Notes under the pieces: model-generated | Told to the model about the DNA's origin: nothing | Databases searched by the model: none | What the model saw: only the letters and a program-made list of their open reading frames with translations | Made by a program: the position numbers and the translations under genes | DNA from: Todiramphus chloris collaris | Lineage: Eukaryota > Chordata > Aves > Coraciiformes > Alcedinidae | Length of the DNA stretch: 64,000 bases | Reading direction: 5' to 3' | Assembly (NCBI GenBank): GCA_025345505.1 | Contig: JANVCC010000018.1 | Coordinates: forward strand, 4,015,749-4,079,748 | Part shown: positions 38,563 to 50,395 of the stretch, piece after piece | Numbering within the stretch: the stretch's first letter is position 1 | Layout of the letters: each line of letters starts with the position of its first letter

Positions 38563-41177
38563 ATTAAGTTGTACAATTCAATAGATCTGAGCTCATTTTG
38601 GTTATATTTAGCTGGCCTGTAGCCTGAAAATGACTTTCAGTGTTCCTCTATATTGCCTGTATGCTACAGACTGTGGATGGAGAGGCTATGATGACACAGA
38701 GCTTGCTCACTCTGCTGTCAGAGGCACTTTAAAAGAAAGGAACTCTTAATATTGTAGAAGGTATTTGCAGGGCTGAACCATAAGCCTGATTAAAACTAGA
38801 TTTTGCTTCCTGGCTGGAGTCTAAAACTGAGAAAGGCATTGTTAGTAGCTTAGTGAAGATCAGAGTAAGAAGATGAAAAAAGGGGCTTCTCTGCTATACC
38901 TGCCATGTCTAGAAACAGCAGATAAATGAACCTTCAGATAAATTAATAAAATAACTACCTTAGGTTGAGAGGCAGGCGTCAGCCTCCTATATTGGTTTGT
39001 GAATGTTCACACCTTTGTGTTAAATCCAGGACCTCGACTGTTAAATCTCAGAACACCCTCTTCTGCAGTAGTTAAAATAGTAGTTAAAACACCATCAACC
39101 CCCCTTCTATTTCATGTCATGGGGAAACTTCCTCTACCATCTTCATTTGTTAGATGATCTTATTTTCTTCCAGAGAAAGCTTTTTGTGATATGAGCCATT
39201 CAATGGAAGGAGAGAGAAATTCAGAAGCGGACATTGAATCTTAGTCAAACGGTGGCTGAAGACCCAAGGTGCTCCTGCACCATGGAGCTTTGCAGGTGGG
39301 AGTGAGAGAAGCAGGTGGTTGTGAAGCTTTCTGCCAAACATACAGGGTCTCTGTGCTGAGGTTTCAGTCTCTCTCTTCACAAGTATCAGAAAATCTCTTC
39401 CTTGCAACAGGTGAGAAATGGGAATGTCATAGAGTAATACTGTGTTTAAAATGTTTACATAATTTTCATTCATATTTAAATTCCACAGATTTTTCTTTTG
39501 AGTTTTGTGCAAAACACTTGTGAAAATGGTTTTATGAAAGTGACTAATTCTTTCAGGAAATCTTGAGATGTTAAAACTGTTTTCGGTATAGGCCCGTCTG
39601 AGATCTTACCTTAAGAAATAAACTGTTGCCATTTTTTCTTCATTCAGAAAGGACTTAAATATCAGGCTAATGGAGCTGAAAAGATTAGTAACATGCTACA
39701 TAAAGGTTCAAAGACAAAACAAAAGTAACATTTTTTCCCCTTAAAGGATGTGAATCACATCCTGCCTTTTAGAAAAGATTTGCATTATCACATCTCTACA
39801 CAACCTTAGAAATACAAATAATCCTCAGCACCTATTTAATTACTATAAAGTATGGCAGCAATTACAAAAACCCTCTACCAATGAGACTTTTGTCAGACTT
39901 TTGCATCAGTCCTTGTTCCCAATTCTCCAAAGCTTACATCAACAATAACTGTGTTGTCAGTAGCAATATATGATGACTAGTATATCTAAGCAGCAGACAC
40001 ATTAAACACAGGATCACAAATAAATACAGTATTAAAATACACTTAGAAGAAGAATGTTTCTTTAGTCTTATATTTGGCTCCTAATCAAATGCTCTGTGGA
40101 AATACTGTTTATATGTATGTGTGTCTACATTTAATTATAGATGCAAATAATACTATACAAAGTTTCCTTTAAAAAGTTAAAACACAGTCATTTGGGTGTC
40201 CAAAATACAAAATACAACAGGTCAGAATCTTCCTCAGACAAAGTAAACAGTGGCAAAAAAAAAACCCCACTCAAAGAAGACTAAAAGACAGAAAAGCAAA
40301 TAACACCTTGTCCTCCAAGCAAAACCACCTAAATCTGCTGTATGACCAACGTTCACTGAAATGCTCTAAACCCAACAAAATTTTACCAGGACTGAAGACC
40401 CAAACAAATAGCACACCTCATGTAACCATAGCAATCCAATCTTAGAAAATCCTATTAATCTTAGATTTGTAGCTGCATCAAAAGTCTATTGATATTACTG
40501 GCTATAACAAGAAATGTTTTCCACTTGATCGCTTTTTCCCATGACACAATATTTACAGATGTATAGATAATAATGAAAAACTGTTTCTGCTTATTTTCTA
40601 TTTACTCTTAACCAATTCAACCATTACCCAAGAGAAACAGTGTTTTCACAGTATCCCAAACATTCCCAAGCAATGTGTAATCAGAGAAACCATTAATACC
40701 AGCAGGCTTATTTTTATACCTAATAATGGTCACAAACACTTTGATGCCCAGACAGCTAATTTACAGTTGAGACACTACTAGTTGTTCCATCTTTGCACTC
40801 GCCTGGAAACACTGGACTGATGCAGTGAAATTAATTCTCTCTATATTTGCATCCCTAACATCAGTAAGATATGTTTCATAATATCAAAGAAGAAAACATC
40901 GCCTAGAGAATGAAACTTTTTATACTTGATTAAGGTTCCATCTATGTTCTTTTTAATCGCTGCGTCTATGTCTATGAAAAGAAGTAGACAGTACACACGG
41001 AGCTGGTGTTGACCTTACAGTCTATTAAAGATCATCGTTACACTCTTTTTCCTAACATCAAGGTCCCACTTCATACATAGAACTTCAGTCTCCAGAAAGA
41101 ACCACCTGGAGGCACCAGAAATACTTTTCCTAACACCTGATGAATTACACTCAAATGTGACATAAAGGTTTTTTGAG

Positions 41178-41254
41178 GAAAAAAAAGAACAAAAAAAAAA
41201 AAAAAAAACCCACAAAAAAAAAAAAAAACAACAACACAAAAAAATACGAAAAAG
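41178..41254. repeat. A-rich low-complexity tract
   Basis: Runs of 18 and 15 A residues are separated by CCCAC and followed by ACAACAACAC and further A-runs. No retroposed sequence is recognisable on either side, so it is treated as simple low-complexity DNA. Confidence 0.8.
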
Positions 41255-42329
41255 CATTTTTTTCTTTCTGCTCAAAGAGATAAACTTCCTGGATTTTTTC
41301 TCTCTCATTTCTGAGTACAGAAGCTGAACTAAGTCACTGGGATGTTTGAACTTTTAGACATGTACAGTGAAGTGAAATTCAGCCCAACTTGTGGTAGTGA
41401 TACACCAAGCTCTCAAAGCAGATTAAGGGGGTAGGCAAAGGAGATCCTGGGTTTGTTTTTCATCACTGTCCCAGGAATCTCATGTCCTTGAGCAGGAATG
41501 TTCCCCCTCCTATTAGAGTACATTACTTAGGCATTATAAATCCCTTCTCAAATTCAAGACAACCTCCTCTTATTTGGACTGGACACACAGGTTGGGATGA
41601 GACTGGTTTACACTTAGGGCTGCAATTATTTAATCCATACAAGAATGTATCATAAGGTTTTCAATGGTATGGCTTTTCCTTCTGTGTCCCTTTGTCCATG
41701 TTTGACAAAGTTTGGTGAAGAATAAAGAACCTTATTTTCTAACCCCTTTTTTTCCAAACGATGTCTTAAAATTTAAGGCTGTGACTTGAGTTACTGGTGT
41801 AAATGATGCAATATTAGAAAGCTGCAAATCTATATGGGGACCAGCATGATAGATTTGTGAGAGTACTTTTACAGTGGGAGATGAAACACTTAGCTCACAC
41901 AAAAAAACACAAACCAAATTTAAACATTTTTATCTGTAGATGATTCTTAACCCAAGATGCATTCTTTCATAGGGTGTAGCCGTTAAAATTGAAGGGTTAG
42001 CATTTATAAATCGTGATTTAAAAAACTAATAAATTATTAGATTTGGGCACAATATTGTGTGATAACAGAAGTCACTACTGAACTAAATGCAAAGATTCTG
42101 TCCCCAAATATAGAGTCTGTTGACGAGAATGTGAAAGCGGTACGAAAGGTAAAAATAATTCTTTTTGAGGAAAAGTAAGTTTCTTATAAAAATTATATAG
42201 CAAAAAAATGTCTGCATTACAGCACTAAGCTTTCTGTGTGGGCTTTAAATCAAATTCCAGTTTGTTATTGTTCTACCCTGCAGGAACAGACAATCCCTAA
42301 GGAGTAATGACCCCACACAGCACTTACAC

Positions 42330-42736
42330 TGGCATAATTTTTGCCAGTGAACTGAGCACAGTAGCGTCTCTAGGAATGGTGCCAGGAGCTCCTGTGGGGA
42401 CCAGCCACAGATCTCCAGGGTAAAAGGATGGAGACTTCTCCCTGCCTATGTCTGTGAGGAGCTTCCATCTCCCTTCATGATTGTGATGGATACTTAATTC
42501 TGGAGGGAGAGGACAGGAACATGTGGTCTTGTCCCATCTCTCTCTGTCTTGATGTGACACAGAGAAGCAGCAACTAAGGAGGATGAAAGAGCCAGTGTGG
42601 CCTCTCCCACCTGGCAGAGCCCTCAGAGTGTGCCCATCTGTGTCTGGCTGTGTCAGCAACTGCCCTGTGGGATGGGCCACCATGAATGGTCTGCCTGCAG
42701 TGACATCAGCAGCAATGGTGCATCCCTGTGTGGTCT
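42330..42736. other. GC-rich block of unknown origin joined to a CR1 tail
   Basis: About 400 bp is much richer in GC than its neighbourhood. It runs directly into a 74-bp CR1 3' end (42737-42810). A 153-codon minus-strand frame spans most of it (42324-42785), but its composition (GHTGSF, PPELSIHHNH) gives no recognisable domain and part reads CR1 backwards. It could be a CR1-tailed SINE, an LTR fragment, an older CR1 5' segment or transduced sequence. Confidence 0.4.
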
Positions 42737-42810
42737 GTCCTAGGTGATCCTGCTTTGGCAGGATCTCTCCAGAGATCCCTTCCAACTTCTACCACTCTCT
42801 GATTCTGTGA
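42737..42810 (+). mobile_element. CR1 3' tail
   Basis: CCTAGGTGATCCTGCTTTGG, then CAGAGATCCCTTCCAACTTC and CACTCTCTGATTCTGTGA. Only the last ~75 bp of CR1 is recognisable; what lies upstream does not read as CR1. Confidence 0.8.
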
Positions 42811-43227
42811 AAAGGCCTCAGAGCTCTTTCTAAATAATTTCATGCTTATTTTCTTTATACGTCTTTTCCAGATTAGTACAACGAATTTGAGTACTTCAAC
42901 ACTGCCTTTCAGATCCTAACCTAACAGAAGAGTTCATTTTTTTTTTTTCCTGAATTATCTCACCAAATCTTATCTGTTTAAACTAAAAGACACCAGGTCC
43001 ATGCCCTAGTTCCAAAGGCAGTCAGCACGGAGCAACCTGTGCCCATGCTCCTGCCACCTGAGCTTCCAAAACTGTGTCCAGGAACTGTCTGGGACAACAC
43101 CTTCTGGCTCAGGTCAGTGTGACCACTCAAAAGTTGATGATTCTATTCCAGCTGAAGGGAATCTTCTTGGTCACAGTCTAATTAATTAAAATATCTTAAA
43201 ATATGTTTATCTTATTTTTATGATGGA
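42811..43227. other. SUPT3H intron, no recognised element
   Basis: A short stretch between two CR1-derived sequences, with a T-run near 42938-42948 and a GC-richer patch at about 43000-43120 that I cannot assign. Confidence 0.4.
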
Positions 43228-43800
43228 AACATTCTGCTGCTCTGGTGAGATCCTACCTGGAGTAGTGTCCAGGTCTGGAGTCCCCAGCACAAGAAAGATA
43301 TGGAACTGCTGGAGGAAGTTGAGAGGAGTTCCACAAAAATGGTTATAGGCCTGGAACCCCTCTCCCATGAAGAAAGGCTGAGAGAGCTGAGGTTGTTCAG
43401 ACTGGAGAAGAGAAGGCTCCAGGGAGACCTTATGGTAGACTTTCAATACTTAAAGGAGTCCTATAAGAAAGATGGGGACAATGTTTTTAGCATGTCCTGT
43501 TGTGACAGAACAAGGGGTGATGGTTTTAAACTAAAAGAGGGGAGATTTAGACTAGAGAGAGGGGAGATTTAGACTAGAGAGAAGGAAGACAATTTTTACA
43601 GTGAGGGTGGTGAGACCCTGTCCCAGGTTGCCCAGAGAGGTGGTCAGTGCCCCATACCTGGAAACATTTCAGGTGAGGTTGGACAGGGCAACCTCTGAGC
43701 AATGTGCTCTAGTTGCAGGTGTCCTTAATCACTGCAGAGAGGTTGACCTTTAAATGTCAGTTACAATCCCAACCATCCTGTGATTCTTTGTTTCTATGAA
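43228..43800 (+). mobile_element. CR1 LINE 3' fragment, longest in the window
   Basis: It extends into the CR1 ORF2 C-terminal coding region: GGAGTAGTGTCCAGGTCTGG, AAGAAAGATATGGAACTGCT, AGAAAGGCTGAGAGAGCTGA and CAGACTGGAGAAGAGAAGGC. The 3' UTR follows with CCCAGAGAGGTGGTCAGTGC, and a degenerate tail ends near 43800. The frame 43300-43572 is a decayed piece of this region. A 22-bp tandem duplication (43539-43560, 43561-43582) is specific to this copy. Confidence 0.92.
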
Positions 43801-45082
43801 CACGATTCCTTGTATTCCAAGGTGCATTGAGGTGCATTTATATGTGTTTTATGGAAACAAATTAATTGTATCAGACAAAATTAAATGGACAGAATTAAAT
43901 GGAAGTAATTTAACCGAATGTGAGTAATTTAACCATTGCATTCCTATGAGCTTTGCACGGAAGCAGACTAATGATCAGTACAGGAAAAATCACATCCACA
44001 AGGAACTTCCAGGAGCAACAGTAAGTGTCTGTAGTTCTTAAATATCTGAAGTAATTCATAGGACAATAAGCTTTAAAGAACCACAAGCTTTTGCCAATCC
44101 CTTTCTGCAGGGATCAAACTTAGTTCTAACATTTTGCTGGCCTCTAGCCTGTTTACAAGGGAGTGTATTCTAGGGAAGTCATTTTCCTGCCACTGTTTAT
44201 TCAAATTTGCAATGTACTGTGAAAGCATTATGGTAGTGACTGCAACTGAATTATTGCCATCTAACATCAGAGTGTTGGCAATACACCCCTCAACTAGCAG
44301 AGTGACAGACGAATGGTTTTTCTTTTAATTCTAGGGGAACAGAAGTGAAACAGAGCATTCATAGCGTGATGCTCTATGCATTCCTTGGTTTGTCAGTTCA
44401 GATTTCTGATGGGAAGAGTTTTTCCTATCGGGGGAGGTGGAACTATAAAACAAATGATTAAAAAAATAGATATTTATGGAATAAGACAGAAGTCAGCTTT
44501 GCAATGACATTGACTGAAGTCTTAAAGTGAATATACTTGATTTTAATAACAAGACATGGTAAATTTGGTAGTGACTCTAATAGGAAAATTTAGTAGAGTT
44601 GTTGTTACCATTCACAAAATCACAGCCAAACCTGCAGCTAGTTTTAGTATGGACAGGTCACCTGAAAGCTTCAGAGCAGCAACATAAGAACTCAAACACC
44701 CAAAACCACATCTCTACCCAAACTGAAAAAATAAAGGCCAAGATTTAAAATGAGTATCTGCCTTCTTCCCACACCAATTCAGCCATATCCCACAGGAATC
44801 CCAGCTCTCCCCTCTAAATGATTTTTAAGAGACAGAGAAAAGCAAAATTGTAATCCACTTGCAAGGTTTTATTTCCCATGGATTTGGTCATACAACTGGC
44901 AACAGAAGGGAAGTTGAATTCCTGAGCACCAGCAGCTCTGGTTAGTCCAGAGCCTAACCTGTACAATAAAAACAGGGTGTTAAGTAGATCACCATTAGAT
45001 TTTATTCTCAAGAGACTGTCACCTGTTATGAAGATGACTGCTATGATCCAGATAGCTCTCCCTCACATCCATAGTTCAATTA
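43801..45082. other. SUPT3H intron, no recognised element
   Basis: Mixed-composition intron between two CR1 copies, with a small direct repeat AGGTGCATT near 43820-43838. No gene was recognised. Confidence 0.4.
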
Positions 45083-45138
45083 CATGTATGAACTGGACAT
45101 GTATGAACTGGACATGTATGAACTGGACATGTATGAAC
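45083..45138. repeat. 15-bp minisatellite, about 3.7 copies
   Basis: The unit CATGTATGAACTGGA starts at 45083, 45098 and 45113, with a partial fourth copy at 45128. The first three are identical. The array ends exactly where the CR1 fragment begins. Confidence 0.9.
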
Positions 45139-45312
45139 ATGGAATGGCCTGCCCAGGGAGGTGGTGCAGTCACCATCCATGGAGGTGTTTAAAAGCCAGT
45201 TAGATGTTGTGCTTAGGGACATGGTTTAGTGGGTTTTGATAGGGCTAGGAATAAGGCTGGACTTGATGATCTTGAAGGTCTCTTCCACCTGAAACTATTC
45301 AATGATTCTGAC
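45139..45312 (+). mobile_element. CR1 LINE 3' fragment
   Basis: GGAATGGCCTGCCCAGGGAG, GTGGTGCAGTCACCATCCAT, TTAGGGACATGGTTTAGTGG and GCTGGACTTGATGATCTTGA, then TCTCTTCCACCTGAAAC and CAATGATTCTG. The subgroup with 'GGGACATGGTTTAGTGG' is recognisable. Confidence 0.9.
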
Positions 45313-48300
45313 TGGAATAGTTTATTCCATCTATATATGGTCTTACCCTGAGGATCAGCATTTCATTGGTGGTTTATTTCTATCTTAAGAGGGCAAAATA
45401 CTGTTATAAAGCAAGACAGAGGTGCTATTTGAGCTTTAATTTTGTTCTTGTTCTACCAATACAGCTGGCTGATTTGCCACTATTTATTGCTAGTCTAGAA
45501 GTTTTTATCATCAGTGATGATGACAGTGTAATGGTAACATAATCATGTATTATGAAAAAGTAGTATCAATTTTGTTATTAATTTTCTTCTGTATTTTAAG
45601 TCTATTCCACTTTCCTTTGCACATTGCTTTTATTACTATTTTAGAGATAGTCCCTTTGCTTCAAAACCACACAATACATCAGTAAGTTCTACATACAATC
45701 CTAGAAGAATTCCCTCTCTTTTTAATACGAAAATGTTAGCGAGTGTTTTCCAGTCAAAAGAATAGAATTGTTTGTTTTCTTTTATTAAGGTTTGAAAGTG
45801 GCTTGGAGCTTTTACTTACTCCTCCTTGGTAGAAATATGGAATAGACCTCACAGTACAGCAAGCCATCTCATGAAGTCTTAGCTCTAATTTTGTAAAATG
45901 TTTTAAAAGAAATGAGGATAAACAATATTTGCTTTTTCTATCATAACTGAAACCATACTGCTAAACAATCACATCCTGTTTAGCCCATAATGACATCAGA
46001 AATACATGTTTATCATCTGCTCTGGACAACTTAGCATGATTTTGGCCCAAGGCAAAGGGGAACTGAAATCATTTACAGTTGTCCAAACCAAGATAACCAC
46101 ACATTTCTGAGGTAATTGATACCTAAAGGGAACACTGCCTGTAGATCACAGTTCATGATTTAAGTGTACTAATTCCTTAAAGAACTCCGTTAGAATTTTT
46201 AAAGTGTCCATTGGATTTCCTCCAAAACTTAGCACGGATTAAAAAAATCTACCGCACAAAGAAAATGTGACATAGGAGATTAGCCCATCCATTAACGACT
46301 CTTCCTTTAGGAATGGATCACATTTCCTACTACCTTTGATTCCTTTCAACCTACCTCAATGTGACAACAAAATCCCAAACAAAAAAAAAGACAAAAATAT
46401 GTTAAACATTTTGAATAGCATGTCTCAAGCTATTGTTCATGTTTTATCATTAGTTTTAAAAACTAATAAGAAAGAAAACACATAGTACTGACTTCATACT
46501 CGCATGTAATTCATGGATCTGTTCTAAAATAAGATGATCTTGATTTTTTTTCTTTTTTTTTTTTTAACATGGAAACATATCAGGTTTCACAAAATGTAAG
46601 AAAGTAGAACAAAAGAGAGAAGAATTACTTTATAGACACACACACTGCAGTTCATGAACTACAGTGTAGTCAGAAAACACAAAACATGTAGTCAGATGAA
46701 ACATAAATATTTGATTACAGAAACATGTTCCTTGACAGACAAACATAGAGTCAGATTTGTCCTTGCCTGGGACATGGAACTTTGTAATTCTAGAAACTTC
46801 CATCGTTTTTTAGACTGAAAAAATATTATACTGGAATGACAGAAGAAAATGTAAAGTCAAGCATGTAACACTCAGAACAGTGCTGTAAAGCATTACATTT
46901 TGCATAAATAAATAAGAAAAGCAAAGAAAAGAAATTAAACCATCAGTTTCCAAAACAAACGGTGGTTGGGAACAACTGTTCTATGACACTGATTCTCAGC
47001 TGAGGAGAAACTGGACTTGGTGCTAAGCAAATTCTTAGACAAAAGGGATTCTTGATTAGATTTTAAGTAATTGTAATGGGGAGAAGCATGGGGAAGCAGG
47101 ACTGGGAATGTCCCAGTTCTGAAAAGGGGCTCCGTTAAGAAGAAAAGAATGAGACTTACAACCTAGGGCAGAATAAAAATTTTGTTATTTTTTAGAAATT
47201 TCCATGAAATTCAGAGAGTGAAATGAGGTCCTAATAGTTGAAATATTAAATACACAAATATTAATGAATGCATTAATGAATTAACCTCAGCACAGGAAAG
47301 AAAATCAAACCAAAGTAACCTGCTTCTACCACTGAAAGGGTATAAAAAGCACTCTAAAAATAGCAAGTTTCCAACAGCCAAATATACTATACTACTAATA
47401 ATAATGGAAATTGGTCCAAACACTAGTATGGAACTGTGAGCACAATTTTGCTCTTGACACCCAGCTGTCCACATAAGACATGAGGAGGAACAGATCATAA
47501 ACAGTGGCCATGGATTGTTCTCTATATTTGCTATGGACAGGGCTACCAAAAAGACAGATTAGCACTGCCCACCTACAAAAAATTTATCCACGGGGATCCA
47601 AGCTGGGCCATGTCACCTGCCTTCAGGAACAAAGAACTGACCTAGTTTATTAATTAGTACAGATGCAGCCTTTGGATCTTATAAATATGTCAAAGTACAT
47701 GACATTTAGGAAGATTCTCTACTGACAGAGAGGGCATAGATAAGTTGATAAGATCTATGAAGTGTACTTGCTGTGGTGCAGTATCTTGTGTCAGTATAGC
47801 TAAACCTGAGTGAAACCGAGTAAAACTGGTATCAAAACCAACTGGTATAAAAATAATCATTTCACAGACTTCCATGCTAACACAGCTATACTGCTTCTTG
47901 ATCCCACCTAGCATTTTGAGAGGGATATAGTACTGCATTCTGTAGTGTAGACATAATTTTCTAGTAGTATATAGATCAGAAGATGGGACTTGAAAGAAGG
48001 ATGGAGAGAAGGGTACATATTGAAGCATGTTTGCACAGAATATTTTAATTTTATCTGTAAACTGTCCTCAAATGCTATGGAAACAATTTTCTAATGAGAC
48101 CAATAATGCAAAAAAAAAAAAAAAGTATTGTGAAAAATGTGTGTGAAATGTTTATAAACAGAATCTGCTTTCTACAGGAAGAAATACAAATACATGGCAG
48201 ACAGAAGAATCTGTAACTACCCTTTTGTAATCTTCCTTCTCAGCATGTCTGCTTAGATATCAGGAAACATTTGAGGGAATAGGGAATATATGGAAATAGG

Positions 48301-48441
48301 ATTCCTTTAGACCATCTGGGCAAAGGGAAAAAAAGATGTAACAATGATATCATATGCAGCATGAAAAAATCATCAGACCAGCATGATGCATGAAATACTT
48401 ATAGCTTTCTTTGCTGGAGCTGAGTAAAAGCAAAGTATTAC
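45313..48441. other. Right end of the 28.6-kb SUPT3H intron
   Basis: AT-rich intron with T-runs near 46541-46565 and an A-run near 48110-48124. Two 112-codon minus-strand frames (47211-47549, 47690-48028) have no recognisable domains. The second overlaps a possible old DNA-transposon remnant. Confidence 0.45.
47740..47965. repeat. Possible ancient DNA-transposon (MITE-like) remnant
   Basis: GTATAGCTAAACCTGAGTGA and AACTGGTATCAAAACCAACT, followed later by GTAGTGTAGACATAATTT, resemble old non-autonomous elements of amniotes that carry repeated 'ACTGGTATAA' and 'GTGTAGACA' words. The assignment is by pattern only. Confidence 0.3.
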
Positions 48442-48578
48442 CTCCATCCGCTCTTGCTTGACATCATCAATCTCATCATCTTCAAATATGGCTAAGAGCT
48501 CTCCAGTCTGGTCAATGGAGTTGAGAAAGTCTTGAGCAAGCTTCTGCCGTTTGTTGGTGTTATTACTGTTAAATTTGT
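48442..48578 (-). CDS. SUPT3H: SUPT3H coding exon, central linker with acidic patch (about residues 122-166)
   Basis: This 137-nt exon completes the split Asp codon and then encodes 45 residues. It runs from [13 protein letters not shown] through [20 protein letters not shown] to [12 protein letters not shown]. It covers the conserved middle segment between the two histone folds, with a polar Asn-rich start and an acidic patch. The acceptor is CTTTGTGAAG and the donor is GAG|GTAATA (phase 0). The Asn-rich start appears one residue shorter than the human protein as I recall it, a place where length variation is expected. The next exon lies 28.6 kb away. Confidence 0.95.
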
Positions 48579-50304
48579 CTTCACAAAGATATGAAAAGAA
48601 CGAGAAACTTAGTTATTTGGCTGATATAAACATCAGCTGTTGTCCCTAGGAGAAACATATTTCAGAATCAGATGCACTATGCAGAAAAGGCTTGTTCTTA
48701 CTGTCCTTCTGATACAAGTTGTGCTACCTGACCAAGGCGATGCCACTGTTGTGCTGCAGTAGCACTGTAGTAAAAAATCTCCTTTAATGTTTTCAAGTTA
48801 ACAAAGTGTTTCTTGGTAACCTAGAGAAACCCAGTCTATCACTCATATAACATTATTTCTCGGTGAAGGAGTCACAGAAGAAGAAGAAAGAAAGAAGAAA
48901 CTGCCCATCGTTGGTTGCACAAAAACCTCACTCATAGAACAGAGTGTATAGAGGAAATGTTTCCTGAAAGCACGCAGAACACATCCTCATTACCTACAGC
49001 CTAAACCAAAGCACAACACAAATGTTAAGATGTGGCTCCCCAGGTGATGGACCAGTGCTCTACAGGAAAACCTACAGAACCCTGGCAAGGTGATCTCTGT
49101 TGTTCTCAACAGAATAGTGGCTATAAAGACATTAGTGTCACAAAATAAAATTAACAGCTTCGATTACCAAAGCCTGCCAGAAAATGCGGTCATAAATTCC
49201 TAGATGAACTGTGTTTAGGAAGCATTTCATGAGCATCCAAATGGCTTACATAAATTGTTTATTTGTTTTAAATAGTGACACAGACTTAAGTATTCAAAAT
49301 CCCAGAGCTGTCGGGTAGGAAGCTATACTGCCAGATTGCTTGCACAGAACAATGCACTTTCACGTGTGGTGAAAACGAAATGCCACAGGCAAATTAAGTC
49401 TCAAATGAGTTGACAAAAACTTACCCACAGATTGACTAAGTCAAAGCAAGAATCACAATGTTTACTTAACATCAATGTGGATGCTCAGAGAAACCAAACA
49501 CAAGGAATTCATTGTAAAGGGAAAATATGAAAAATAAAAGGCTCTGAGAAAGAAACAAAGTTAAACAAAAAAAAGTTGTGTATGGATATTGCTAAATGTT
49601 ATAGAAGCATGTCAAAATTTAGATTTGCTGTGATAAGTTTTAAGGTAACTTTTTACAAAGGAAAAGCCAATTCTTCTATCAATATATATCAACAAAACTT
49701 TACACTAGCAAATTGTATGGCATAAATTAATATACTTTTAATTCAAAGAGATTTTCCTTTAAATGCATTGATTGTAAAACCTGTGACTTGCTCATGGAAC
49801 AGGGAAACAAAAGAGTTTCCCATTGATTAAATTACAGTTTCAAAGAATAAAATGCTCAATCGCAGTGAAAACAAAAATCCACGTCGTATATTAGTATTCA
49901 ATGACTTCAGATTATGGGATTATTTTTTTAAAAACATGTCAAAACCCTTTGAAAATAATTTAACAAATGTCCATTCAACTGCATGCAGTAGCTGCTGTAT
50001 TTCAATTAAATATGCTGAAATCAATTAGCCCTTTAATCAGCAGGAGTTTCATTCTTTAACAGAGTTCTGATATTGATCAGTCTTATCCTTTGTATTGTAG
50101 ATGCAAATGCTTACTTTAGAAGTATTTCAAACTGAAAAGGAGAGATTTTAAAACAGATTACTTGAAGTTAATATTTTTGTGTCTTTAAATATTAAGCAAT
50201 AGTTATTAATACTTCATTAATTAGTTATTAATACTTTGCATTGAGCTACTCAGAGCATTTACAAAACATCAAGCCACCCCAGATTAAATAATTTTTTTTT
50301 CTAC
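48579..50304. other. SUPT3H intron of 1726 nt
   Basis: No transposon or gene was recognised. It includes a GAA-rich run (about 48880-48897). The 49960-50110 part is dense in homeodomain-type words (ATTAAAT, CAATTAG, TTTAATCAG) around a palindromic GCATGC and is a candidate conserved non-coding segment. Confidence 0.45.
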
Positions 50305-50395
50305 CTTCAAGGAGGTCATCTTCTTCTATTCCTTTGACAATTTTAGATTTGTAGTCTCGAAAAAACATGTATTTCAGTAGCCTTCTAAGCTTCTT
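50305..50395 (-). CDS. SUPT3H: SUPT3H coding exon, end of N-terminal histone fold (about residues 92-121)
   Basis: This 91-nt exon encodes 30 residues plus one base of the next codon. It begins with the basic stretch [18 protein letters not shown] and ends with the acidic EEDDLLE. The basic part completes the N-terminal histone fold and its C-terminal helix; the acidic part opens the linker. The acceptor is TTGCTTGTAG and the donor is GAAG|GTAGAA, leaving phase 1. The split codon (G + AC) joins to give Asp in the next exon, as in the known protein. MFFRD stands where I recall human MFIRD, a conservative change. Confidence 0.95.

Larger units (their letters stand above)
37441..42329. other. 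SUPT3H intron, no recognised gene
   Basis: AT-rich intron with a C12 run (38551-38562) and an A-rich low-complexity tract (41178-41254). Open frames up to 120 codons near 39150-39523 on both strands show no motif. The 97-codon minus frame at 41015-41308 simply reads through the A-rich tract. Confidence 0.45.

Noticed and set aside
41015-41308. 97-codon minus-strand frame with a Phe-rich, membrane-like stretch
   Set aside because: The Phe/Cys run is the translation of an A-rich tract, not a membrane segment.
42324-42785. 153-codon minus-strand frame as a possible gene
   Set aside because: It reads the CR1 tail backwards at its start and shows no domain; GC-rich sequence naturally has fewer stops. 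Kept only as an unexplained block.
47211-48028. Two 112-codon minus-strand frames close together
   Set aside because: They share no motif, are not joined by convincing splice sites and partly cover a probable old repeat.
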